Assembly (NCBI GenBank): GCA_036274635.1
Contig: DASUFI010000055.1
Location: 1 to 9,757 of the forward strand
DNA length: 9,757 nt
From: DASUFI01 sp036274635
GTDB lineage: Bacteria; Planctomycetota; B15-G4
Direction of reading: 5' to 3'
Below are positions 1 through 5,657 of the stretch, piece after piece (position 1 is the stretch's first letter; each line of letters starts with the position of its first letter). Below the pieces are notes generated by a model, which was not told the origin of the DNA, ran no database searches, and was given only the letters and a program-made list of their open reading frames with translations. Both the position numbers and the translations under genes were made by a program.

Positions 1-95
1 CCCGGCGGCGCGAGCGTGCCGAGGTCGACCTCCGCGCCCGCGAGCAGCAGGTGGCACAGGATCACGCCCAAGGCCACGGCCAGCGCGCGGATCAT
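1..95 (-). CDS. N-terminal fragment of an unidentified exported or membrane protein (runs off the window)
   Basis: Reading the minus strand from an ATG at 95 gives an open frame to the window edge, about 31 residues: a short basic start (MIR) followed by a hydrophobic stretch at about residues 4-21 (ALAVALGVILCHLLLAG), then a polar segment beginning EVDLG. This looks like a signal peptide or a first membrane helix. The ATG overlaps the dapF stop as ATGA, and GGAG lies 6 nt upstream of it, so the gene is probably translated after dapF in one transcript. Too little is visible to name a family, and I give no function. The frame is too short to stand alone as evidence; the overlap, the Shine-Dalgarno sequence and the signal-like composition support it. 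Confidence 0.55.
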   Translation of the reverse strand, partial: MIRALAVALGVILCHLLLAGAEVDLGTLAPP

Positions 96-916
96 GAGCC
101 GCTCCAGTCACCGCGGAAGGGCAGGTGTGCGGGGCCGGTGAGCCAGGCCGGGCCCACGCCGTCCCAGCGCACGCGCAGCTCGCCGCCGGGCATGCTCACG
201 CACACGGTGTCGGCGTCCACCCAGCCCTGCCGCCGGGCGACGGCCGCGCACGCGACGGCACCCGTGCCGCAGGCCTGCGTGGCGCCCGAGCCGCGCTCGA
301 AGGGCCGCGCCACCAACCGGTCGTGCCCGCGCACCGCGACGAGGTGCACGTTCACGCCGCCGGGCACGCGCGGCTGCAGCGCCTCGGCCACGGCGGCCAG
401 GTCGGCCGACTCGGGCGCCGCGACGCGCAGCACGAGGTGCGGGTTGCCGACGCTCACGCCCAGCGCCACGGGCGGGTCCGCAGCCGCGCCGGGCGGCGCC
501 GGCAGCTCGACCCCGCCGTCGCCGACGAGTCCCAGGGCCGCGCGCCGGAAGTCAGGCACGCCCATGCCGATCTCGATCGCGCCGTCCGGCAGGCGGCGGC
601 CGTCGCGCAGTCCGGAGGCCGTCTGCACGCGCACCTCCGGGCCGGGCGCGTGGCTCGACTCGATCAGCCAGCGCACCACGCAGCGCAGCCCGTTGCCGCA
701 CATGCGGCCCTCGGAGCCGTCGGCGTTGAAGATGCGCATGCGCGCGTCGGCGCCGGGGCCGTCGGGTGGGCCCACGAGCAGCAGGCCGTCGCTGCCGATG
801 CCGGAATGGCGGTCCGCGACGCGGCGCGCGAGCGCGGCCGGATCCTCCACCTGCTGGTCGAATGTCCCGACCAGCACGTAATCGTTGCCGGCTCCCTCGA
901 CCTTCACGAACCGCAC
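92..916 (-). CDS. dapF: Diaminopimelate epimerase
   Basis: DapF converts LL-diaminopimelate to meso-diaminopimelate in the cytosol, the last step before lysine and the source of the peptidoglycan cross-linking residue. With the GTG start at 916 the protein has 274 residues, the same length as E. coli DapF. The N-terminus carries the family GAGNDY motif (residues 8-13). The two catalytic cysteines are visible: Cys73 in MCGNGLRC and Cys216 in ACGTGAVA. GNPH is at 157-160. An upstream in-frame ATG at 1006 would add 30 unconserved residues and is rejected. A -10 box (TAGATT) ends exactly 7 nt before the GTG and no Shine-Dalgarno is present, so the message is probably leaderless. The stop overlaps the next gene's ATG (ATGA). 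The assignment is secure; the exact start is slightly less so, because a TTG three codons upstream is possible. Confidence 0.96.
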   Translation of the reverse strand: MRFVKVEGAGNDYVLVGTFDQQVEDPAALARRVADRHSGIGSDGLLLVGPPDGPGADARMRIFNADGSEGRMCGNGLRCVVRWLIESSHAPGPEVRVQTASGLRDGRRLPDGAIEIGMGVPDFRRAALGLVGDGGVELPAPPGAAADPPVALGVSVGNPHLVLRVAAPESADLAAVAEALQPRVPGGVNVHLVAVRGHDRLVARPFERGSGATQACGTGAVACAAVARRQGWVDADTVCVSMPGGELRVRWDGVGPAWLTGPAHLPFRGDWSGS

Positions 917-923
917 GCTCGAC

Positions 924-929
924 AATCTA
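924..929 (-). promoter_or_regulatory. -10 box of a leaderless dapF promoter
   Basis: TAGATT on the minus strand is followed by exactly 7 nt and then the GTG of dapF, placing the expected transcription start on the start codon. There is no purine-rich Shine-Dalgarno between the box and the codon. No good -35 hexamer is visible; TGCGGT at 947-952 (17-nt spacing) is the nearest candidate and is weak. The same box-to-start spacing recurs before the gene at 5658. Confidence 0.5.
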
Positions 930-1061
930 CCGCGCGGGCCGGCCCGACCGCAGTCGCGGGACGATGATTCGCGGGCATGCACGGCTCCGGGCAGGCTGGG
1001 GTCCACCCTGTCCGTGACTATCGCCGCCGGGGCCGCAGGACTTGATGCCGGGCGGGATCCG

Positions 1062-1076
1062 CGGCCTCAGGGGCCG
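1062..1076 (-). terminator. Weak GC hairpin after the sigma-factor operon
   Basis: CGGCC and GGCCG arms (5 bp) flank a 5-nt loop, about 30 bp past the stop of the last operon gene at 1105. Neighbouring GGCC/CAGGG repeats (1064-1086) allow alternative pairings. There is no U-tract, so this is not a standard intrinsic terminator; it may be a GC-rich coincidence. The rest of the 917-1104 gap shows only the dapF promoter. Confidence 0.2.
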
Positions 1077-1104
1077 TCAGGGCCGGGCTGGGCGGCGCGG
1101 GCCC

Positions 1105-1992
1105 TCAGCGCGAGCCGGAGTGGGCGAGCAGGTCGTTGAGGTCGCCCTCGAGCGCATTGACCGGTCCGGAGAGCAGGGCATCGATCTGCTCGGACGGGAC
1201 GCCCTTGCGGGACAACAGGTCGCGCAGGTCCGGCCCCTTGAGGTCGCGCAGCCGCTCGCGGATCTCGGGCTCGCCATCGTCCGTGGCCAGGCTCTTGCGG
1301 TCGTCTTCGGTGAGCGGCACGGCGGTGCCGAGGCGTCCGAGGAAGCCGCGCTGCTGGCGCAGCCGGTCGGCGCGGGAGGCCACGTCCAGGGGCGGCAGGC
1401 GCATGAGCTCGTCGGCCTCGGCGGCCGGCACGGTCTCGCTGCACAGGTTGATCTGCTCGGACTTGAGCAGCAGCAGCGCATCGCGCAGCTGCTCGGGCAG
1501 GGTCTGGGCCCGGAGGTGTGCGAGCTGCTGCGGCGTGATGTCGCCGCGCCGCGCAAGCCGGTCGAGGAAGGCCGCGACGCTGCGGCGCGTGCGGTTCTCC
1601 ATCTGCGCCAGGAATTCGGCGTCGGTGGGCTCAGGCGTGCCCGGAGGCAGCGGCGCGGCCCGGCGCGCGCGCTCGACCAGGCGCACCAGCTCCGCGGCGG
1701 TCTCGTCGGGAGTGGCGTCGTGGCCCTGGCGCTGGGCGAGCTTGCCACGCACGCGCGCCAGCATGTCGGCGCGCTGCTGCAGCGCCTCCTGCTCGCCGGG
1801 CGTCAGGTCGCAGAAGCGGGCGTAGCGCTCGCGCAGCGCCTCGCGCTCGGGCTCGGGCAGGGTCTGCCAGCGCTCGAGGTTGGCGCGGAAGACCACCGGA
1901 TCGATGTCCGCCACCGGGCGCACGTCCGGGCGCAGCGCGAAGCCGGCCAGCAGCATGGAGGCGGCCAGGGCGACGATCGGGCGCAGGCTCAT
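1105..1992 (-). CDS. Exported or membrane-anchored DUF3106-like protein, last gene of the sigma-factor operon
   Basis: This 295-residue protein starts at ATG 1992, which overlaps the anti-sigma stop (ATGA) and has a strong AAGGAGGT Shine-Dalgarno 6 nt upstream. The N-terminus (residues 4-19, PIVALAASMLLAGFAL) is a signal peptide or anchor, so the rest should lie outside the cytoplasmic membrane. Residues about 38-77 carry a W-x-x-L-P-x-x-x-R-x-x-L then L-T-P-x-E-x-x-x-L pattern like DUF3106 proteins. The remainder is charged and mostly alpha-helical, with a second LPEQLRDALLLL segment and an acidic, Leu-rich end. DUF3106 proteins are often next to ECF sigma / anti-sigma genes, but their function is unknown. 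By analogy this could be a periplasmic sensor or effector for the anti-sigma factor; that is inference. No enzyme motif is seen. Confidence 0.8.
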   Translation of the reverse strand: MSLRPIVALAASMLLAGFALRPDVRPVADIDPVVFRANLERWQTLPEPEREALRERYARFCDLTPGEQEALQQRADMLARVRGKLAQRQGHDATPDETAAELVRLVERARRAAPLPPGTPEPTDAEFLAQMENRTRRSVAAFLDRLARRGDITPQQLAHLRAQTLPEQLRDALLLLKSEQINLCSETVPAAEADELMRLPPLDVASRADRLRQQRGFLGRLGTAVPLTEDDRKSLATDDGEPEIRERLRDLKGPDLRDLLSRKGVPSEQIDALLSGPVNALEGDLNDLLAHSGSR

Positions 1993-2477
1993 CGCGGGAC
2001 CTCCTTGGTGAGCTCGCCGGCGAGGTGGTGCAGCACCTCGGCCTTCACGGCCAGGTCCAGCTCGCGGGCGTGCGCCTGCAGGAAGTCCCAGTTCTCGAGC
2101 ACGCGCAGCTCGCCAACGACGGCGCGGTCGCCCGGGGACAGGCCGCTGCGCTGGCTGGCGGACCACCAGGCCCAGCCGCCGACGACGACCAGCAGCGACG
2201 CGGCCAGCAGCGCGACGGCGCGCGTGCGGAAGGGCAGCAGCGCGGCCGGGCGCTCCTGCTCGGCCAGGCGCAGCGTGCGCTCGCGGAAGTCCGGCGAGGC
2301 GGCGACGTCGGGCATCGGCAGGGCCTCGCCCAGCAGCGCCCAGAGGCGCTCGTGGTCGGCCACCAGGCGGCGCGCCTCGGCGTCGCGCTTGAGCCAGGCC
2401 TCGACCTCGGCCCGCTCGTCAGGCGGGAGCCGGCGATCGAGGTACTCCAGCAGGCGGATGCCATCGCGCTCGTTCAT
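1989..2477 (-). CDS. Single-pass membrane anti-sigma factor
   Basis: This is a 162-residue protein with the layout of an ECF anti-sigma factor. Residues 1-50 form a cytoplasmic helical domain of the anti-sigma type (LLEYLDRRLPPDERAEVEAW, then a second helix around LVADHERLWALLGE). A linker rich in charge follows, then one membrane helix at about residues 86-105 ending in aromatic WAWW, and a short outer domain of about 55 residues (LRVLENWDFLQAHARELDL). The protein has no cysteine, so it cannot be a zinc-binding (HxxxCxxC) anti-sigma factor. It starts at ATG 2477, overlapping the sigma-factor stop (ATGA), and ends overlapping the DUF3106-like start. It is expected to hold the upstream sigma factor inactive at the membrane until a signal arrives. 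The role rests on architecture and position, not on a diagnostic motif. Confidence 0.8.
   Translation of the reverse strand: MNERDGIRLLEYLDRRLPPDERAEVEAWLKRDAEARRLVADHERLWALLGEALPMPDVAASPDFRERTLRLAEQERPAALLPFRTRAVALLAASLLVVVGGWAWWSASQRSGLSPGDRAVVGELRVLENWDFLQAHARELDLAVKAEVLHHLAGELTKEVPR
1999..2006 (-). promoter_or_regulatory. Strong Shine-Dalgarno of the DUF3106-like gene
   Basis: AAGGAGGT lies on the minus strand, 6 nt before ATG 1992. It fixes this start over longer in-frame extensions and lies inside the end of the anti-sigma coding region. Confidence 0.8.
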
Positions 2478-3199
2478 GGTTCGGATCCGGTCAACGGTTC
2501 GGTGGCCTCGTCGAGGCGGTCGGCCAGGGACACGCGCAGGTTCTCGCGCGCGCGCCACAGCAGCGACTTGACCGCTTGCAGCGAGGTGTCCATCACGGTC
2601 GCGATCTCCTCGTAGGCCAGGCCCTCGAACCGCGAGAGCAGCAGGGCGCGGCGCTGGTTGTCCGGGAGGCGGCCGATGGCGGAATGCAGCAGCTTCGCGC
2701 GCTCGCCCAGCTCGATCTCGCGCGGCGGAGCCAGCGCGGAGTCGTCGGCGGGCAGCGGCACGCCGGGCTCATCGTCCTCCGCTCCTTGGCGGAAGCCCAT
2801 GTGCCGGCGACGGCGGCTGTACTGCGTGTGGTTGACACAGATGTTGAAGATGATGCGGTAGAGGAAGGTCTCGAAGCGCGCTGTCGGCTCGTAGCGGTCA
2901 CGCGCTCGGTACAACCGCAGGAGCACCTCCTGGGACAGGTCGTCCACCGACGCCCGGTCCACGATGTGCCTCGCAACGGCCGCCTTGATGCGCGACTCGT
3001 ACGTGGATACGAGCCGCTCGAAGGCGCCCGGTTCGCCGGCGGACACGGCCTTCATCAGGTCGCGACCGTCGACGACCGCCGGTGTCGGTGTCGAACTGCC
3101 CATGGAGGGTGCGCCTTGAACGGGCGGCTGGGGGGCCGGTTGCGGCCCTGCCGGCTGCCCGCCCTCCATGCCATCAGGGAACGACGCAGCGCGACTCAC
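2474..3199 (-). CDS. ECF-type RNA polymerase sigma factor (sigma-70 family)
   Basis: This 241-residue sigma factor has two recognisable domains. Region 2 runs about residues 59-132, including DDLSQEVLLRLYRARDRY (86-103), the core-polymerase-binding part, and then the promoter-melting helix FETFLYRIIFNICVNHTQ. Region 4 runs about 170-226 (LPDNQRRALLLSRFEGLAYE, helix-turn-helix EEIATVMDTSLQAVKSLLWR). They are joined by an acidic linker. The chosen start is GTG 3199: it overlaps the lepB stop as GTGA and has GGAGGG 6 nt upstream. Starts at ATG 3169 or 3103 lack a Shine-Dalgarno and would remove a Pro/Gln/Gly-rich extension (about residues 12-31) that precedes region 2. It should direct transcription of a specific regulon, perhaps including this operon, under control of the anti-sigma factor encoded next. 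Confidence 0.93.
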   Translation of the reverse strand: MSRAASFPDGMEGGQPAGPQPAPQPPVQGAPSMGSSTPTPAVVDGRDLMKAVSAGEPGAFERLVSTYESRIKAAVARHIVDRASVDDLSQEVLLRLYRARDRYEPTARFETFLYRIIFNICVNHTQYSRRRRHMGFRQGAEDDEPGVPLPADDSALAPPREIELGERAKLLHSAIGRLPDNQRRALLLSRFEGLAYEEIATVMDTSLQAVKSLLWRARENLRVSLADRLDEATEPLTGSEP

Positions 3200-4416
3200 G
3201 GCGCACCCTCCCGGTCCAGCCAGCCCGCGCGGTCGAAGGGAGCATAGCGGGCGAAGGGCCGGCCCAGGACGGCGCCCTCGGGGACCGGCCCGAAGTAGCG
3301 GCTGTCGCGCGAGCGCAAGCTGTTGTCGCCCAGCAGGAACACCTGGCCGGGCGGCACGCCGAACTCCCCGCCCGCGGCCCAGGCGCCCTCGGCGGTGTAG
3401 TGCAGATCGTGCAGGACGACGACCTCGCGCAGCTCGACCGAGCCGCCCGTGACCACCAGACCCGGGTCGTTGCGCGGCGCGCCGCCGGGCGGCGGCGGGT
3501 CGTGCGGCGGCTGGTCCCAGGAGAGCAGCAGGCGGTCGTTCACGAACACCCGCACGCCGTCGTCCACGTTCCAGGCCAGCACCGTGTCGCCCGCCTTCAG
3601 GCCGGGGAAGTCGGGCGCGCTGGCCACCACGCGGCCGCCCAGGTTGTGCTGCAGCGCCGCGCCGCCGCGCGCCGCGGGCGCGAGCGAGGCGCGGAAGACG
3701 TCCGCGCCCTCGCGCAGCTGCAGCTCGAGCGTCGCGTCGCACGCGCCCACCACCAGCCGCAGCGCCGTGTCCGACACCGAGTGCTCCCCCGGCACGCCCG
3801 CCTGGCCGTCCGCCACCGACTCCGCGAAGCGCGCGTGGCCCGGCTCGTCGCCGGCAGTGAGGCGCACGCCCCCGGAGGTCAGCGGCTCGCGCGTGCCCGG
3901 GCCCTCCCAGATCCATGGCGTGGCCAGGCCCGCGCCCGTGTGCACGGGCACGAGCAGGGCACGGATGAGCTCGTCCGGCTTGCGCTCCAGGGCCATCGGC
4001 TGGCCCGGGCCCGGCGAAACCCACAGGTCGCCGCTGCGCAGCTCCACGCGCTCGCCGGGCAGCGCGGCCACGCGCTTGAGCAGCGCGCCGTAGCCCTCCG
4101 TCAACGTGGGGTCCACGGAGCCGTCCACGACCACCACGTCCCAGCGCTGCAGCGGCCGCGGATCGAGGCCCGTTCGCAGCACGAGCAGGTGGTCGCCGGC
4201 ATCGCTCGAGCCCTGGAAGATCGGGGCCATGCTGTTCGACCTGATCGCGAAGGTATCGAGCACGCAGCCCCGCACGAAGAGCGCCGGAAACACCACCACC
4301 GCCAGCAGCAGCGCGCGGCGCCGCCAGCGCGACCCCGCCGGCCGCGGCGGGGGCTCGGACTGCGACCGCGCCGTCGGCAGCGTCGAGAGCGACGGGGCGG
4401 TGTCCGGGCGGTCCAT
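3196..4416 (-). CDS. lepB: Signal peptidase I with a large internal jelly-roll-like insert
   Basis: Signal peptidase I cleaves signal peptides from exported proteins at the outer face of the cytoplasmic membrane. This 406-residue protein has one N-terminal membrane helix (about 35-50, after RRR), the catalytic serine in SNSM (Ser62), and the general-base lysine in LLKRVAALPGE (Lys114). The conserved C-terminal box GDNSLRSRDSR is at 363-373. Between Lys114 and this box lies an insert of roughly 190 residues (about 150-340) whose end, LAWNVDDGVRVFVNDRLLLS, reads like a LamG/concanavalin-type beta-sandwich strand pair. E. coli LepB (324 aa, two membrane helices) has an unrelated beta-rich inserted domain. 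Such inserts seem typical of planctomycete LepB as far as I recall. It is the first gene of the sigma-factor operon; its stop overlaps the sigma start. ATG 4416 is the natural start, though no clear Shine-Dalgarno precedes it. Confidence 0.92.
   Translation of the reverse strand: MDRPDTAPSLSTLPTARSQSEPPPRPAGSRWRRRALLLAVVVFPALFVRGCVLDTFAIRSNSMAPIFQGSSDAGDHLLVLRTGLDPRPLQRWDVVVVDGSVDPTLTEGYGALLKRVAALPGERVELRSGDLWVSPGPGQPMALERKPDELIRALLVPVHTGAGLATPWIWEGPGTREPLTSGGVRLTAGDEPGHARFAESVADGQAGVPGEHSVSDTALRLVVGACDATLELQLREGADVFRASLAPAARGGAALQHNLGGRVVASAPDFPGLKAGDTVLAWNVDDGVRVFVNDRLLLSWDQPPHDPPPPGGAPRNDPGLVVTGGSVELREVVVLHDLHYTAEGAWAAGGEFGVPPGQVFLLGDNSLRSRDSRYFGPVPEGAVLGRPFARYAPFDRAGWLDREGAP
3206..3211 (-). 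promoter_or_regulatory. Shine-Dalgarno supporting the GTG start of the sigma factor
   Basis: GGAGGG lies 6 nt before GTG 3199, inside the last codons of the signal peptidase gene. It decides the sigma-factor start in favour of the GTG overlapping the upstream stop rather than the later ATGs. Confidence 0.7.
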
Positions 4417-4455
4417 GGTGGGTCAACAATCCGCCTGAAGGTGTGGCGCAACGAG

Positions 4456-4461
4456 GTTATC
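4456..4461 (-). promoter_or_regulatory. Candidate -10 box for the lepB-sigma operon
   Basis: GATAAC on the minus strand lies 39 nt before ATG 4416, in an otherwise GC-rich divergent gap. It is one of the few AT-containing hexamers there. A second AT-richer spot, GGATTG, lies closer to the ATG. No convincing -35 is seen, so this is a weak call. Confidence 0.25.
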
Positions 4462-4496
4462 CCCGCGCGCAGTCCGCCACCATCCGCGGGGCGGGT

Positions 4497-4502
4497 TACC
4501 CT
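4497..4502 (+). promoter_or_regulatory. Candidate -10 box for the gene at 4561
   Basis: TACCCT fits the T-A-n-n-n-T pattern and would start transcription near 4510, giving a leader of about 50 nt. A GGAG at 4545-4548, 12 nt before the ATG, is a poorly spaced Shine-Dalgarno. No clear -35 element is present. Confidence 0.3.
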
Positions 4503-4560
4503 GCAGTGGGGCCCCCGTATGGGCGGGCTCCCCCGTGGGAGAGCGGAGCCGCGCCAGCAC

Positions 4561-5604
4561 ATGACGAACCCTGAGAAGGAAGCGCTGGGCGCGCTGCTGG
4601 AGGCCATCGACAAGGGGGCACCCGAGCTCGCCGCCCGCCTGGCCGCCCGCCCTCGCGCCGGCCGCTTCTTCGACCTGCTGGAGCGCAGCGAGCTGGTCGA
4701 CGACGAGGCGCGCCTCCTGCTGGTGGCGCTCTCGGCGCGACTCGGCGGCAAGGCCGCCCTCACGGGCGCCGAGCTCGCGCAGCGCGCCGCCGCCGGCACG
4801 CCCGCGCGCCTCGCCGCGCTGGCGCTGCTGGTGGCCGACGGCCGGCTGGTCGCTCGCGGCCTGCTGCTGCCCGACACGCTGCCCACCGACGCGCCCGGCG
4901 CCGAGACCGCCACCTTCCGCGTGGCCGACGTCGTGCTGCGCCGCGCCTGCGAGGTCTTCGCCCTGCGCACCCCCGAGGCCCGCGAGCCTCCCGCCGGCGC
5001 CTACCGCACCCAGGCCGAGCTGGTCATCGACCTGCGCCGCCTCTCGCTGGCCTATCGCCGCCGCGCCGCGCGCGTCTTCCAGCTCGACCCGTGGTCCGGC
5101 ACCGGCATCGAGACCCATGAGGCCGCCTCCGAGCTGGCCGCCGAGGCGCGCCGCGAGGCCGAGCGCGTGGCCCAGCGCCTCGCCGCCACGCCCTCCTCCG
5201 ACAGCCTGCCCCTCCTCCGCTTCGCGCGCGAGCACGACCTCGGCCTCGACGACCTGGTCATCCTCATGACCGTGCTCTTCCAGGAGCTGCTCGAGGGCGT
5301 GGGCGCCGTGGACGCGGTGGACCTGGTGAAGCTGGTCTCCGAGTCCGAGCCCGACCTGCTGCGCCGCCGCCAGCTGCTGCGGCCGCTGGCACGCAAGGGC
5401 CTGCTGCAGCTCGAGGGCGCCTACGAGGGCAAGGACCTCACCGCCGACGCCTCGCTGCCCAACAAGGTCGTGGACGCCATGCTCGGCTCGCGCGCCGCGC
5501 GCATCGGCCCCGACGAGCGCCTGGACTTCCACGAGTACCTCAAGCAGCTCGACTCCTCCGAGTCGTTCTTCAGCGACCTCCACGGCGGCGAAGCCGCGGA
5601 GTAG
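4561..5604 (+). CDS. Unidentified protein with two AAA-associated winged-helix-like modules and no ATPase domain
   Basis: This is a 347-residue, Leu/Ala/Arg/Glu-rich, soluble, mostly helical protein with no signal peptide or membrane helix. I do not recognise a named family. Residues about 37-132 and 218-309 appear to be diverged copies of one module. Each has a helix start (LLERSELVDDEARLLLVALS; LRFAREHDLGLDDLVILMTV), a Leu-rich helix, then GRLVARGLL / KGLLQLEG, and a final helix (FRVADVVLRRACE; SLPNKVVDAMLG). The second copy resembles the winged-helix region that precedes the ATPase of some AAA proteins in Planctomycetota and Myxococcota. No Walker A or B motif is present. A charged helical segment (190-208) links the copies. 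ATG 4561 is preferred over an in-frame ATG at 4519, whose extension is Gly/Arg-rich and unlike a domain. A role as an adaptor or partner of an AAA ATPase encoded elsewhere is only a guess. Confidence 0.82.
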   Translation: MTNPEKEALGALLEAIDKGAPELAARLAARPRAGRFFDLLERSELVDDEARLLLVALSARLGGKAALTGAELAQRAAAGTPARLAALALLVADGRLVARGLLLPDTLPTDAPGAETATFRVADVVLRRACEVFALRTPEAREPPAGAYRTQAELVIDLRRLSLAYRRRAARVFQLDPWSGTGIETHEAASELAAEARREAERVAQRLAATPSSDSLPLLRFAREHDLGLDDLVILMTVLFQELLEGVGAVDAVDLVKLVSESEPDLLRRRQLLRPLARKGLLQLEGAYEGKDLTADASLPNKVVDAMLGSRAARIGPDERLDFHEYLKQLDSSESFFSDLHGGEAAE

Positions 5605-5620
5605 AGCGCCGGCGCGCCCG

Positions 5621-5637
5621 GGGGCGCTGAACGCCCC
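5621..5637 (+). terminator. GC hairpin between two plus-strand genes
   Basis: GGGGCG and CGCCCC (perfect 6-bp arms) flank a CTGAA loop, 17 bp past the stop at 5604 and 8 bp before the next -10 box. There is no U-tract. It could attenuate read-through from the upstream gene, but it may be chance in such GC-rich DNA. Confidence 0.3.
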
Positions 5638-5644
5638 GCGCCGC

Positions 5645-5650
5645 TAGAAT
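5645..5650 (+). promoter_or_regulatory. -10 box of a leaderless promoter for the LeuA-like gene
   Basis: TAGAAT is followed by 7 nt (GCCGGCC) and then ATG 5658, so transcription should begin at the A of that ATG. This argues against the in-frame ATG at 5649, which overlaps the -10 box itself. No consensus -35 hexamer lies 16-18 nt upstream. Confidence 0.55.
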
Positions 5651-5657
5651 GCCGGCC

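Noticed and set aside
917..1006. DapF start at ATG 1006
   Set aside because: It would add 30 residues with no family match and would cross the -10 box; GTG 916 gives the family length.
1042..2571. Long open frame on the plus strand opposite the anti-sigma and DUF3106-like genes
   Set aside because: Its translation is low-complexity Gly/Ala/Arg/Gln-rich sequence with no motif, a usual shadow in very GC-rich DNA. The minus-strand genes have overlaps, Shine-Dalgarno sites and family features.
3200..4429. Minus-strand open frame upstream of and in frame with the sigma factor
   Set aside because: It overlaps lepB in another frame and reads as Arg/Gly/Ala low-complexity sequence. The sigma factor begins at GTG 3199.
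3082..4560. Plus-strand extension of the gene at 4561 back across the signal peptidase
   Set aside because: It runs antisense to lepB, whose catalytic motifs are intact; only the part from 4561 looks like a real protein.
4423..5583. Minus-strand open frame opposite the winged-helix-like protein
   Set aside because: It has biased Gly/Ala/Gln/His composition and no domain; the plus-strand reading has coherent amphipathic helices and an internal duplication.
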